Below are positions 48,912 to 60,083 of a stretch of 64,000 nt of DNA, in pieces. The notes beneath the pieces were generated by a model. The model made no database searches. It saw nothing but the letters and a program-made list of their open reading frames with translations, and had not been told where the DNA came from. The position numbers were made by a program, and so were the translations under genes. Each line of letters opens with the position of its first letter. The first letter of the stretch is position 1. This stretch comes from Tricholoma matsutake (lineage: Eukaryota; Basidiomycota; Agaricomycetes; Agaricales; Tricholomataceae), in the NCBI GenBank assembly GCA_026075535.2, contig AP026541.1, positions 10,726,001-10,790,000 on the forward strand, in the 5' to 3' direction.

Positions 48912-51900
48912 GCACAAATATATTTTGTAGGCACTTTGACAACTTAAGACTTGAAATTTGACTATCCATTAGGCTATATACTCTAAGTTGAGGATCTGGA
49001 GTAACCAGAATCTGGTCGGAATAACCAGAATAACTGGACTCCGACTGGAATAACTGGACTCCAACCGGAATAACTGGACTCCGACCGGAATAGGTGGGGG
49101 AGGGTAAATTACAGGACTAACTCCACGACCAATGTTCCCCCCATTGTGACTCCAAGCATGCCCAACAGTGGCACGCTGCCTAATGTGCCCACTAAGGAGC
49201 ACGCCAAGATCAAACCGTCCCCCCCCCACCAAATTTAATGGCACACATGCACAGGGGTGTGCATTCCTTAATTCCTGTGAGTTGTACATCAGTCTCCAGT
49301 TGCATCAATTCATCAATGATGCTGCAAAATATTATTGGGCCTTCACATACATGAAATCTAAACACACCTATCTCTACATGGACCTTATTCTGCGCCAAAC
49401 TAAAGAGCTGGTTCTCTACCTTTCTCCACTTGGGGTGACTTTCAAGCAGAGTTTGTATGCCACTTTTGTCCCCTCAACGAGTGCCACCGAGCAGTGACAT
49501 GGCTCAAGTCATCCTCTTACCATCAGGCACGTCAATCTGTGGATGATTATATTGATGAGCTTAAGGATTTGGTGGACATGGCAGGATATGGGAGTGGGTT
49601 ACCAGTTGTGGTGAAGTTCTGACATGGCCTCAATCAAGAGATTCAGGACCAGATTGCACAGATGTTGGAAGGGCGCCCAGCAGACAATGACATCTATGCT
49701 TGGTATGAAGCTGCTTCACTCTGTGATGAGAACTGACTCACAAATGCAGTGTTTAATACTGCATTCTGTGCTCCAACTACCACTCATGTGCCCTACACCT
49801 TCAATTGAACCCTTCTCCAGTGTAACCCCATTCCTGTCCATCAGACTCCTGCACCAGCCATCAATGTCCCGGTACCAATGGATGTTGATGCAATCTATAG
49901 CCACACGTGTAGGTTGGATCTCTGCTACTGCTGTGGGGAAACTGGTCACAAGGCCAGAGCATGTCCCCATTATCGGGATATCCACATGCTCACCCCTGAG
50001 GGGCAAAATGAACTCCTCCAGGACCTGTTGGCAGTTGTAGATGTAGAGGAAGTGAAGGATCAGGTTGCAGAGGAGATCAAGTCAGAAGTTGTAGAGGAGC
50101 AGGATTTTTCTATTTGTAGTGGGTGAATCATATGCACTCGTTGCCTGTCCATAACCACTTTGAAGTTTTGTCAGTTGAATCCCTGGAGAATGAATCTAAT
50201 TCCATGATGGTTCCCCTCTCTGACCCTTCGAAGTTGGCTGAAGATGTATCTGCTCTTCCTATCTCTCCCTCTGCCCCATGTCCCAAAATTAAATCATGGG
50301 AGCGCAAACTACCATGCAAATATATTGTTGCATCCACTCCCTCTACACATTCCTTGAACCTAGCAATCAAACTACAGACTACTGACACTGGACAGATACT
50401 CGGTGTCTCTGCACTCCTGGACTCTGGTGTGACTGGTCTCTTCATTGATGCCCATCTTGCACAACAACATCACCTGAATACTCACTCACTCTCGCATCCG
50501 ATACCTGTTCATAATGTGGATGGGTCCCCAAATGAAGCTGGTGCCATCTGAGAGGCTGTAGACCTGGTCCTCCATTACAAAGATCATAGTGAGCATGCAC
50601 TTTTTGCTGTCACTCAGTTAGGAAAGCAGAAGGTGATCTTGGCCTATCCATGGCTTTGAGACCATAACCCAGAGGTCAACTGGCATACTGGAGAGGGTAC
50701 AATGAGCCAGTGTCTATCCCACTGTCGCACTTGTTTTACAGAAGCCAGACAAGAATGCTGTGGACAAAGGGCCTCAGTACAACACACTCAGAAGTGTCAT
50801 GCTGGACCCCTGCCTGTGCCTGAGGTGGAGTTAGAGGGGGTTCCTGAGCTGATGCTGGACTCAGATAATGACAAGGAGGAGCCAGAGGAAGTGGAGGAAG
50901 GTGATTGGATCTTCTACACTGTGATTTGTCCATCACACAAGGTGTGTGCTACATTGAACATATCCCAATGCCTCGCCAAGGACTTCCACAAAAAAAATGC
51001 TGCTAAATCCTCTACTGATTCCTTGCTTCCTCATCTCCATGAGGTTGGGGACATGTTCTCCAAGGAATCATTTGACTCTCTCCCTGCATGCATGCCATGG
51101 GATCATGTGATCAAACTCACCCCTGGTGCAACCCCTTCATCCTGCAAGGTCTACCCTCTCTCTCCTGAAGAACAGTGACAGCTTGACCAGTTCATCAATG
51201 AGCACCTGGCCTCTGGATGTATTTGACCATCAAAGTCACCCATGGCCTCTCCCTTTTCCTTTGTCAAGAAGAAGGATGGCTCACTTTGACCAGTTCAAGA
51301 CTACAGAAGGCTCAATGACATCACAGTCAAAAATTGCTACCCATTACCTCTCATCTCCAAACTTGGGAACCAGCTCTGTGGAGCCTGATACTTCACCAAG
51401 CTCGATGTCCATTGGGGTTACAATAACGTGAGGATAAAGGAGGGAGATGAGTGGAAGGCAGCCTTTTGTACCAACTGTGGTCTTTTTGAACCACTCGTCA
51501 TGTTCTTTGGCCTTACTAATAGTCCTGCCACCTTTCAGACCATGATGAATGACATCTTCCACAACCTTATCCTTGAAGGTGTTGTTTGTATCTATCTTGA
51601 CAACATCCTCATCTTCACTTGCATGGTTGAAGAGCACCATTGCATCACATGCCTCATCCTGGAATGCCTTCGACAGTACAAACTCTACCTTTGTCAGGAC
51701 AAGTCTGAGTTTGAGAAGACCAAGATCGAGTACCTCAGCCTGATTATCTTGGAGGGTCAGGTGGAGATAAATCCTATCAAGGTGAATGGGGTCACAGCTT
51801 GGCCAATGCTTATGAACAAGAAAGAGGTGCAGTCTTTCCTGGGCTTTATCAATTTCTATTGGCATTTTATCAAGGATTTCTCACATCATGCACAACCACT

Positions 51901-52774
51901 GCTGGACTTGACAGGAAAGGAGGCATGGAGGTGGAATAATGCACAACAGGAGGCATTCAAAAGGCTTAAGGAGATGGTCACTTCTGCTCCAATTCTTACC
52001 TTTGCTGATGATTTGTGCCCTTTTTGTGTAGAAGCCAACAGTTGCCGTGTTGTCTCAGCAGTCTCCAGAGGACCAGAAGTGGCATCCTGTTGCATTCTAC
52101 TCCAAAAGCCTTAGTGCTGTAGAGCAAAACTATGAGATCCATGACAAGGAGATGTCCATGATAATGTGTGCACTCGAGGAGTGGTGACACTTCCTCGAGG
52201 GTGGCCAACACAAGGTGGAAATTTGGATGGATCACAACAATCTTGAGTACTTTATGATGGCCAAGAAATTGAGTCGTCATCAAGCTTGTTGGTCTCTGTA
52301 TCTATCCAGATTCAACTTCTCCTTGCACCACCATCCAGGTTGCAGCATAGGGAAGACTGATGCCCTCTCCCAATGGCCAGACCATGGGGATGGCAGTGAT
52401 GACAATCAAAACATTGTGTTGTTGCAGCCAGACCTGTTCACCATTCAGGCACTGGAAGGCATCAAACCCCAGGGTGAGGAGAGGGACATCTACGTGACAT
52501 TCATTGCATAAACTGTAGTGGTTTACATGTGGATATTGTTGCCTGAGCTGTTAAGGAACTGAGGAAGGGATCTACCCTTTCCTTGTGTGCGGCAGAGTAG
52601 GCTGAAAAGGAGTACTTGTTGTATTTCAGGGATCACATCTATGTTCCCAATGACCCAGACCTTTGCTGGTGCATCATATATCCCAACACCATGACTCACA
52701 GATTGCTGGTCATCCTGGATGCTGGAAGACCTTGGAGCTCACCTCACAGAATTATTGGTGGCCACAAGTGTCAC

Positions 52775-53453
52775 TGTTACGATTTGTTATCTGGACCTGC
52801 AAGACCAGGCACTTCATTGTTCTCGTTCAATTCGACTCACTTCCAATGGGAGACGCTTTGACGCATGGTGACTCCATGCACCTGAACCCACTCCCATGCA
52901 TGCTGCGATACAACAGCCCTTTGACATGAGGTCCATGATGTCGGACACTCACGATTGACATGCTGCACTGCAGCATGTCCTTGACACCGGATCCTTGACA
53001 TCGGATCCATGACATCAGACGCCTCATGCAAGGCATGAGGCCTGTCTCTTCTATTGTTCTTTCTATTTATACTTGATAACGATCCTGCATTCTGATTGGA
53101 CAATAGATATCTTCGAACTGTATATAAGCTGTAGTAATACTGTCTGTATTCCTCAGCTTGACCTAATTCAAATAACGGTCTTAGACTCAACCAGAACACT
53201 CGACAGCTTAGGAAGCCCCTAGCTGTGATAACTCAAACTCAACAGTTGGAAAGCCTCCAACTGTGATACATGAACCGACGGTCTACTCAGAAAGCCTCTG
53301 AGTACGGATAGCCGTATCGACTTAGGAAGCACCAAGTCCCGAACAGAACCTGATACAGTAAGAAAGCCTCTTACTGCAAGAACTGATACAGTTGGAAAGC
53401 CTCCAATTGCAACATACGAAGACTAGGCTGAGTTGAGACCTATAGTCTTAACA
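52775..53453. repeat. Solo LTR of another LTR retrotransposon, inserted in gypsy B integrase
   Basis: It starts TGTTACGATTTG and ends AGTCTTAACA, with the perfect 5-bp target duplication GTCAC (52770-52774 and 53454-53458). The uninterrupted sequence in copy C (minus strand near 7990) confirms the join. 679 bp, unrelated to the host LTR. It holds a row of small hairpins at 53204-53409 and a TATA-like GTATATAAGC at about 53121. Confidence 0.92.
53204..53409. repeat. Six small hairpins with constant AAGCC loop and differing stems
   Basis: CAGCTTAGG-AAGCC-CCTAGCTG (53204), CAGTTGGA-AAGCC-TCCAACTG (53243), ACTCAGA-AAGCC-TCTGAGT (53285), GACTTAGG-AAGCA-CCAAGTC (53319), CAGTAAGA-AAGCC-TCTTACTG (53356) and CAGTTGGA-AAGCC-TCCAATTG (53389). 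Three have perfect 7-8 bp stems of different sequence; the others have a one-base bulge or a G-T pair. Confidence 0.85.
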
Positions 53454-53998
53454 GTCACAGCTCATTGGTCAGTATTGTCATACTTGTGACCTTTGCTTAT
53501 GCACCAAGATTCCTTGGAGCAAACCCATTGGCAAGCTACACCCTCTTCCTGTTCCAGAGAGTCATTGGGATGTTGTCAGTGTTGACTTTGTGGTGGAGTT
53601 GCCAGAGTCAAATGGGTTTGATGCAGTGATGTGCACAGTTGATTCAGTGGGGAAACACACTCACTTTATCCCCACTCACACCACTGTCAGCACCCTGGGT
53701 GCCACCTGACTCTATCTCCACCATGTGTGGAAATTACATGGACTTCCTGGTGCCTTCCTTTCTGACCATGGCCCTCAGTTCATGGCAGAGTTCACTCGCA
53801 AGCTGTACTGACTTCTGGGGATCAAACTCCTTGCTTCAACTGCCTATCACCCACAAACTGATGGCCAGACTGAGTGGGTCAACCAGGAACTGGAGCAGTA
53901 TATCCACATCTTTGTCAATGAGTGCCAGGACAATTGGGATGATCATCTCCCCTTGGCCAAGTTTGGATACAATAACGATGTCCATGCTTCCACTCAAC

Positions 53999-54455
53999 TA
54001 GGCAACAGCATGGGTACTCCCGTGGGTACCCAGAGCTCTACATGTACCCATACCTGCATGGGTAGAAACCTGTCGACCTGCAGGTTGATATGCGGTGGGT
54101 ACAGGCAGGTACCGGTGGGTGTCGATTCCTGCACGGGTTTTGTAGCACCCCCAGGCCAAGTATATAAATTATATAAATTAATTGTATCTAAACTAAGTAT
54201 TCTAAGTGTACTAAAATACACCCCACCTTGGGTTTGCAAGCGAGAGGGGGGTGGTGGTCATGACTTCATGCTAGTAACATTTGTTAGTAGGAATATAAAA
54301 AAAAGACAAGAAAAATAATAAACTTATGGCCCAGTGGCAGGGGCAGGTGTTGGGTTGGTGCCATCGTTCCCTCCTCCTCCTCCTTGTCCCCTTGTCCCCC
54401 TCCTTGTTGTCCTGTGTCATCATCATCTGGTCCTGGTCCTGGTCCTGGTCGTCAT
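53999..54455. mobile_element. TAGGC-type hAT-like element, right end degenerate
   Basis: The left end TAGGCAACAGCATGGGTA resembles the TAGGG family, and GGTACCC/GGGTAC repeats follow. The flanking 8-mers are CACTCAAC (53991-53998) and CATCCAAC (54456-54463). Removal restores gypsy ASTQ-QTPFLLDTG. The right terminal repeat is not recognisable. Confidence 0.7.
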
Positions 54456-55075
54456 CATCCAACAGACCCCTTTCCTCTTAGACACTGGATGGCATCCATG
54501 CATGGGATTCAAACCTTGCCAAACTCCCTCACACATCAAGATGGTGAATGAGTTCACAGAATGCATCAGGGATAGCTTGGAGGAGGCAAAGGCAGCCTTA
54601 GCGAAGGCGAAGGACAACATGGCACACTTTTACAATCAACACCATTCTCTGGCCCCTCAGTACAAGATTGGTGATTGAGTTTATCTTGACTCCAGTGACA
54701 TCTCCACCATGCATCCATCCAAGAAACTTGCCCATCACTTCCTGGGACCTTTCCCCATTGTCAAGTGTGTTGGAATGCATGTCTATCATCTGCACCTCCC
54801 AGCCTCCATGTCCAGACTCCACCCAGTCTTCCATGTCATCAAACTCCTTCCAGCTCCCCCAGATCCATTCCCAGGATGCCATTCACATCCACCACCACTG
54901 CCTACAGTGATCGAGGGAGAACCCCAGTACAAAGTTGAGTCAATCTTGGACAGCCAGTTGCATCAAGGAAAACTCCAGTATTTGGTGCACTGGAAGGGTT
55001 ATGGGTATGAGGAGAACTCATGGGTCGAGGAGTCTGATGTGAACACCCCTCAGTCAGTCAAGGAAATCCACCAAC

Positions 55076-56749
55076 TAGTGTTTAAAGGTCCGGTCCAATG
55101 GACCAGAAAAAAAACCGCAACCTAACCGAACCCAACCGAATGCAACCGAACTGTCGGTTGCGGTTGCTTGGTTTCAGGGGGCAGTTGGGTTGCCGGTTGC
55201 CTCTATTTCAGAATACTTGAAAACTGTTCGAAAACTGGTTGCAATCAGTTGCAACTGGTCTTCTTACAGTTCTACATATCCCATACTACTTAAGTAAATT
55301 TATGTACTGTATTTGAAAAAATATAACTAATGTAGTCTACTTGTACTTATATTTACGGTATACAAAAGGGCAATGTGAACCCAGGGCAAAAAGAGCTTGT
55401 TTCACGAGTCCTTATATACCCCATGGCTGCGCACAGACCATTTGGTCATGCTTGTGCTCCCCAAAAAGAAAGTGGCACCACTTTCTAAACAACTCCCACG
55501 TCCACGAATGACCCACAACGCTGCGTCATCCCTACCATCTACACCTCCTACCTCAAAATACTGCACTGGATTACTAGAAAGTGGGCCCAGACGACATGCT
55601 AGTCATCGTTTGGGCCCTCAGGTATGTTTTTTTCATTCTTAAATCATTCTTTTTGGCTAACTAATACTCTTCCTTTTCAGATTCTAACCTTTTGATGATG
55701 ACATTGGGCCCACCACCCCATGCTCCCACGATGCAATGCCACCACCAACGCCAGCCGATGCCAACAGCGACAACAACAACAACATGGATGTGTCATCATC
55801 ACCACCCCCGCAGGCCCAAACGACGACGAATGTCGTTTGGGCCATATGGTATGTTTTTTATGATTCATTTCTTACTATGAACTAACTTTCTTTTTCTTTT
55901 TATGTTTTTCCTGTTGATAATGACATTGCATGGCCCCCAAGTACCCCCCCTCCATCACCGTTCCCTGGCCCTATGCTGCCGCTGTGAGCATCTGCTTGCA
56001 GGGCTGCAACAGGCCCCGTTTCTTGACAACAACACCACACAAATGCCATGTCACATAGTGCCGCCACCCCGCCTGTGAGCCACTGCTCATAGGGGTGATG
56101 GTGGTGCTGACTGACAACACAGATGGGTGGGGGTAATGAACGACAGCACGAAGATGGAATGGGGGGACATCAAACGACAACACGAACATGAATGACTGGG
56201 GACAATGTATAACAGGGACAGTGAATGGGGAGGATGACAAATGCAGGGATGATGGACAACAGGGACGACGACGATGGGGAACAATGGTGGGGATGCCGAC
56301 GTGGCATCAGGGGGGGTGCAACAACATGACAACGAACGGTAGTGACAATGACAACGAATGCAGGGCAACCACAACGACAATGAATGTGGGGGATGACCCT
56401 ACCCATGCCGCCAACACAAGAGTGGCATTGTTTTTTTAGGTTTTCTTTTTCTTTCATCTTATTTTCTTATTTTCGCTCTCTGAATGACCCCCCACCGCTG
56501 CGAGCACCTGCTTGCAGGGTGTGTTGTAATTAGTTGTATTTAATATATAGTAAAATTAAAATATGTATCGAAAATTGCTGGAAAAACCGGTGGCAACCGG
56601 TTTTTTGAGGGCAACTGAACCAACTAGGACCGGTCCTAGTTGGTTCGGTTGCAGTTGCCCTAAGTTGGGCACCAGTTGCAACTGGTTGTGGTTGCTGGTT
56701 GCCCATCTTGGGGTCGAAAAACCGGACCGAACTGGACCTTAAAACACTA
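55076..56749. mobile_element. hAT-like element, TAGTGTT family, inside gypsy B chromodomain end
   Basis: It starts TAGTGTTTAAAGGTCCGG and ends GGACCTTAAAACACTA. The perfect 8-bp target duplication CCACCAAC lies at 55068-55075 and 56750-56757. Copy A (TTCCACCAACGGCAC near 540) shows the unoccupied site. AACCGAAC/GTTGCAACTGG subterminal repeats occur at both ends. Its interior is colinear with 4943-7746 without the nested element. Two palindrome/intron cassettes lie at 55583-55680 and 55812-55900. Confidence 0.95.
55622..55680 (+). other. Intron-like cassette after a GGGCCC palindrome
   Basis: GGGCCCAGACGACATGC..CATCGTTTGGGCCC at about 55583-55617, then TCAG|GTATGT, GGCTAACTAATAC near 55656, and CCTTTTCAG ending 55680. 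59 nt, the best single consensus outside the arrays. Confidence 0.65.
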
Positions 56750-56851
56750 CCACCAACAGCATGCTGCTGCACCGCATTGCATTCAAGTCACTGACTTTGG
56801 TCATATGCGATTCCAGATGCATCGGGGCAATGCATCTTAAAGAGGGGGTAA

Positions 56852-57294
56852 TGTATGGGGACTAGGGGGGACTCAGGGGGTTGCCCTGAGTGTTTCTTCT
56901 ATTTTTTACATTTGTCCTGTATTTTTTCTCACTTCATTTCCTTCTATTCTTCATTTTCTATGATATTTCCTTATTTTATTACTAATTTCCCTTTCTATCA
57001 CATTTGTGCATGTTGACAGTTTTATATTTAGAGGCAGAGTACCCCTTCTGACATCTACCCCTTGGTATGATGTCATTCAGTGGCCTTGATCTGCCTTTTT
57101 CTATTTTTAGACTATTATTTGATTTTTGCAATCTTCATATATGCTGGGCATTGGCAAAGGGGTCCTTAAAGGTTTCTCTTTGGATTTCCCTTTGCTAGAT
57201 GCACCTCCGCTCCCTGTAATATGTACCATAATTTTAACTTCAGATTTCCCTTTGCTAGTCCATTAATTAAGTGGCTTCTAAGGTTGCCCTTATA
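56852..57294 (+). repeat. 3' LTR of gypsy element B
   Basis: It follows the polypurine tract AAAGAGGGGG, starts TGTATGGGGACTAGG and ends GTTGCCCTTATA. 443 bp; the following CCTTC is the target duplication. Confidence 0.92.
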
Positions 57295-58055
57295 CCTTCC
57301 CCCTTCCCCTGCTGCCTGCACCTGTTTGCTTACGCATCCCTGTTGCTGGGTTGTCCATTGTTGGTGCCCTCCCTTGTCATTGGTGGTCCTTACTACCACC
57401 CAGCTGCCCAGTGGCAGTGGTGGGGTGTGGATCAGGTGGGGCCAGTAGTCATCGTCATAGTCAAAATCACAAGTTTGTATCTAAAAAACTTTGTTAGTAA
57501 CAAGAACACAAAACAGGAAAAGAAAAGAAAAGATACCTTTTTCCATTTTCTCTCTCGTTGTCTTCTCCCTGTCATCCCTGTCCATCCCAGTTGCTCCCCA
57601 TTTCCCACCCATGAGCACTTGCTTGCAGTGGCAGTTGGGGGTGTTGTGGTGGTCATGGTTGTGGTGGCATGATATTTCTGTTTTTGTCTCCTTGTTATCT
57701 TTCACCCATGTCCCAGTTGTAGGTGTGTCATCAGCCACTCATCATCATCATAGCCATCTCACCATCCTGTGAGCAGTTGGGGTTGCTTCTGTGGCAGTGG
57801 TTGCTACTCCCCGTAACCACCCTGTGACAGTACTTTATACTCCCCCCAGTCTGAGCAGACTCCGCTCAGACACACTTGGACACTCAGACTCTGCTCGGAC
57901 ACTCGGACTGTCTAAGTTGTCTGAGCAAAGTCCTAGGACATTGCTCCAACAACATCAATTGTGCATTTATTTACACCTTTAAAGTACTGTTCGAGTAGAG
58001 TCTGAGTTCCAGACTTAGAGAAATTCTTATAAGTCTCACAAAATGATGTGTGCAC

Positions 58056-58137
58056 AGCAAGAATTGAACCAACAGACTTCTGGACTAGCAATCACATGAT
58101 GACCAAACATGCACACTCAACCACTAAAGCCAAGTAG
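58056..58137 (-). other. tRNA-like module (A-box and B-box resemblance)
   Basis: The minus strand reads CTTGGCTTTAGTGGTTGAGTG and, further on, GTTGGTTCAATTCTTGC, with CATGTTTGGTCATCATGTGA between, shared with the module at 48824-48911. It points to the left end. Confidence 0.55.
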
Positions 58138-58591
58138 TCATTTAAAGTTACATACATTATATCTATTTATTACTGAAATCTAATTTTATATATATCATGA
58201 ATAGATTATTAAATTGACCCCCTCACATCTGTGTGAGGGGTAATTAATAAGTATAATACTAGGCCCTCCCCTCGCAAGCTCGAGGGGAGGGGGCCATAAC
58301 TATCAATTATAAAAATAAATTAAAAACACCCACCATGAGCAGTTGCTTGTGGCAGTGTTTGTCTCTCCCCGGGTCATCCCCTGGCTGTCTCGCTCTCCTG
58401 TCCCCATTCTTCTCCCCTCCAAACCACCCCATGAGCAGATGCTCATAGGTGTGGGGTGGGTGTTGTCGTGGGTGTCTCCACTCTTGTCATTGTCTCCCTT
58501 CCCCCTCACCTTCCACCCTGCAAGCAGGGGCTCGCAGCAGTGGTGGTGGTGGTGTCCCCCCATTGTCATCGTCGCCAGTAGTAGTTTGTAC

Positions 58592-58646
58592 CTAAAAAAA
58601 GTTAGTTAGCATCGAAAAATGAAATGAAAAGAAAAAAAAAACTTAC
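58592..58646 (-). other. Intron-like cassette
   Basis: On the minus strand: CTAG|GTAAGTTTTTTTT.., GCTAACTAACTTTTTTTAG|GTACAAACTACTACTGG. The adjacent palindrome is CCCAAGAGA..TCTCTTGGG, a sequence variant that keeps the pairing. 55 nt. Confidence 0.65.
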
Positions 58647-59108
58647 CTAGGACCCAAGAGACATTGACATCTCTTGGGCCTTTTTTGTCTCCCTGTCGGT
58701 ATCTGCACTCTCGCACTCCCCATCCACCCTGTGAGCAGTTGCCTGCAGCAGTTATGGGGGGTGCTGGCTGTTGTTGGCATCTCCCCTAATTGTTGTTGTT
58801 CCACCCGTCGTCCACCCTACAAGCAGTGGCTCGTAGGGCTGGGGTGGGTGCTGTCATTGTTCCCTGCCATTGTCATCATTCCACCTACCATCCACCCCAG
58901 GAGCAGTTGCTCATGAGGCTGGAGGCGGGTGGTGCGTCCTGGATGGTGGGTGTGAGGGCTGGGGGTGGGGGCTGTGTCTTGTTGTCTTGTTGTTCTGTTG
59001 GGGTTGCCATTCTTGTCATTTTGAAGTTGCACCCATTCCCACCCCATGAGCAGCTGCTCACGGCAGTGGTTCTGAGTGCTCATCGTCGTCAGCAGTACTA
59101 GATAATAC

Positions 59109-59152
59109 CTAAAAAAGTTTGTTAGTAACAAAAACAAGAGAAAAAAACTTAC
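59109..59152 (-). other. Intron-like cassette (short)
   Basis: On the minus strand: TTG|GTAAGTTTTTTTCTC.., GTTACTAACAAAC, TTTTTTAG|GTATTATCTAGTACTG. The palindrome GGCCCAAGAGACAT..ATGTCTCTTGGGC precedes it. 44 nt. Confidence 0.55.
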
Positions 59153-59454
59153 CAACAGCCCAAGAGACATCAAACGATGTCTCTTGGGCCTTTTCTTTGT
59201 TTGATTTGCCTTCCTTTTGTTGTTTCCTGCTCATCCCCTCATCATTCCATCTCCCAGTCATCTCCAGTTGCCTCGTTGTGTTGTCATTCCATTTGGCCAA
59301 GTCAGCATTGCCATTGTCCTGCTGTTTTGCAGTTGTACCCATTCCCACCCCATGAGCAGTTGCTTGCGGCGGTGGTTCTGGGTCCTAAGGTGGTGGCTGT
59401 GTCAGCCGTTGTCATGGTTTTGAGGCTGCGGCATCGTTATAACATAGATAAAAC

Positions 59455-59518
59455 CTATCATTAAGGAAAATTCAGTTAGTTAAACAAAACAACAAAAAAC
59501 ATGTAAAAAAACACTTAC
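59455..59518 (-). other. Intron-like cassette
   Basis: On the minus strand: GTAAGTGTTTTTTT.., TTAACTAACTGAATTTT, TTAATGATAG|GTTTTATCTATG. The palindrome CCAAACAATG..CATTGTTTGG is adjacent to the donor. 64 nt. Confidence 0.55.
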
Positions 59519-59718
59519 AAGTGAGCCCAAACAACAATACCATTGTTTGGACTCGTTCCCATTGTTGGTTATTGGGGTAGGAGGTAAGGAGGAGGCGGCA
59601 CCGTTGACTGTGGTGGTGGTAGAGGTGATGTGCCAGTGTTGTTGATGATGCAGCTGTGTTGATTTGTCATCACAGCTGGGGCAGTACATAGAGAGATAAA
59701 ACTACTTACCTGTAATGA

Positions 59719-59800
59719 TGCTTTAGTCTAATGGTTATATTGCTGCCTTAATTGTACTTTATCATGTGACTATGAGGGTTCAATCCCTATGGTGGTAGCC
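59719..59800 (+). other. tRNA-like module (A-box and B-box resemblance)
   Basis: TTTAGTCTAATGGTTATATTG resembles a tRNA A-box, and GAGGGTTCAATCCCTATGG is an almost perfect T-arm/B-box (GGGTTCAATCCC). It points toward the right end of the element 57828-59978. Confidence 0.62.
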
Positions 59801-60083
59801 ACTGATTTTTCAGTCAATTATATAAACAACTCAGACAGTCCTAGGACAGTCCAAGGACTCAGCTTGGACTGGACATCTAGTTTGGCAGGACTTTCAGCCA
59901 AAAAAGCAAAGTCTGAGCAAAGTCTGAGTGTCCAAGTGGACTCCACTCGGATTGGGGGGGGGGAGTGTAAAGACCTCACCCTGTGAGCAGGAGCTCACAG
60001 TGGTGGCCTGGGGTCAGTTCCACTGTTGTCAGGCATGGGTGCTTTGTTTTTGCATCATTGTGTTGTTATAATACTGTTAGAAC

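Larger units (their letters stand above)
46705..49113. mobile_element. hAT-like element, YGAGTACTTTA family, copy 2 (inverted relative to copy 1)
   Basis: The ends are TGAGTACTTTACACTCCCCC and GAGGGTAAATTACA. The flanking 8-mers are AGACTAAC (46697-46704) and GGACTAAC (49114-49121), one mismatch. Its content mirrors 11127-14137 on the opposite strand: tRNA-like module, palindrome/intron array (five units), CGAGCAGTTGCTCG-type palindromes, tRNA-like module. Its excision restores the gag frame. Confidence 0.92.
46591..50126 (+). pseudogene. gag of gypsy element B, split by a hAT-like element
   Basis: The ATG at 46591 begins MDTSECLNALESDV with a heptad-like helix (RICTQIDSLKSTIKN). Removing 46705-49113 and one target copy continues the same frame: RTLQT joined to NSTTNVPPIVTPSMP, then KPSPPPTKFNGTHAQG (capsid start). 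After a frameshift and stops around 49495-49620 the capsid resumes, and a CCHC zinc knuckle follows (CYCCGETGHKARAC, about 49923-49964), for genomic RNA binding. The end is at TGA near 50124, overlapping the pol frame that starts at 50123. Confidence 0.85.
50123..55075 (+). pseudogene. pol of gypsy element B: protease, RT, RNase H, integrase, chromodomain
   Basis: The protease has ALLDSGVTGLFIDAHLA (Asp of D-S/T-G). RT has LEPLVMFFGLTNSPATFQ-type motifs and the active site YLDNILIF, where the second Asp of YLDD is Asn. RNase H and its connection follow (FLGFINFYWHFIKDFSHHA; KWHPVAFYSKSLS in decayed form). Integrase: HHPGCSIGKTDALSQ, the zinc region split by the solo LTR, then DFVVELPESNGFDAVMCTVDSVGK and LASTAYHPQTDGQTEWVNQELE with the catalytic Glu. 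The chromodomain (YLVHWKGYGYEENSWVEES) ends at the insertion at 55076, and the last codons resume at 56758. TGA stops at 53707-53709 and 53809-53811 are at expected Arg. Inactive. Confidence 0.88.
44925..57294 (+). mobile_element. Full-length Ty3/gypsy chromovirus-type element B with nested insertions
   Basis: Both LTRs (44925-45376 and 56852-57294) are flanked by the 5-bp target duplication CCTTC (44920-44924 and 57295-57299), so the element is complete from end to end. The internal order is leader, gag, protease, RT, RNase H, integrase and chromodomain. Later insertions are a hAT-like element at 46705-49113, a solo LTR at 52775-53453, a TAGGC-type element at 53999-54455 and a hAT-like element at 55076-56749. 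Without these it would be about 7 kb. Many stops and shifts show it is dead. Copies A and C belong to the same family. Confidence 0.92.
57828..59978. mobile_element. hAT-like element related to the YGAGTACTTTA family
   Basis: The ends are CAGTACTTTATACTCCCCCC and GGGGAGTGTAAAGACCTCA. The 8-bp target duplication CCCTGTGA lies at 57820-57827 and 59979-59986 (a ninth base, A, also matches). CTCAGAC/TCCGAGT-type subterminal repeats distinguish it from copies 1 and 2, yet it has the same plan: an outward tRNA-like module at each end, with palindromes and intron-like cassettes between. Confidence 0.88.
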
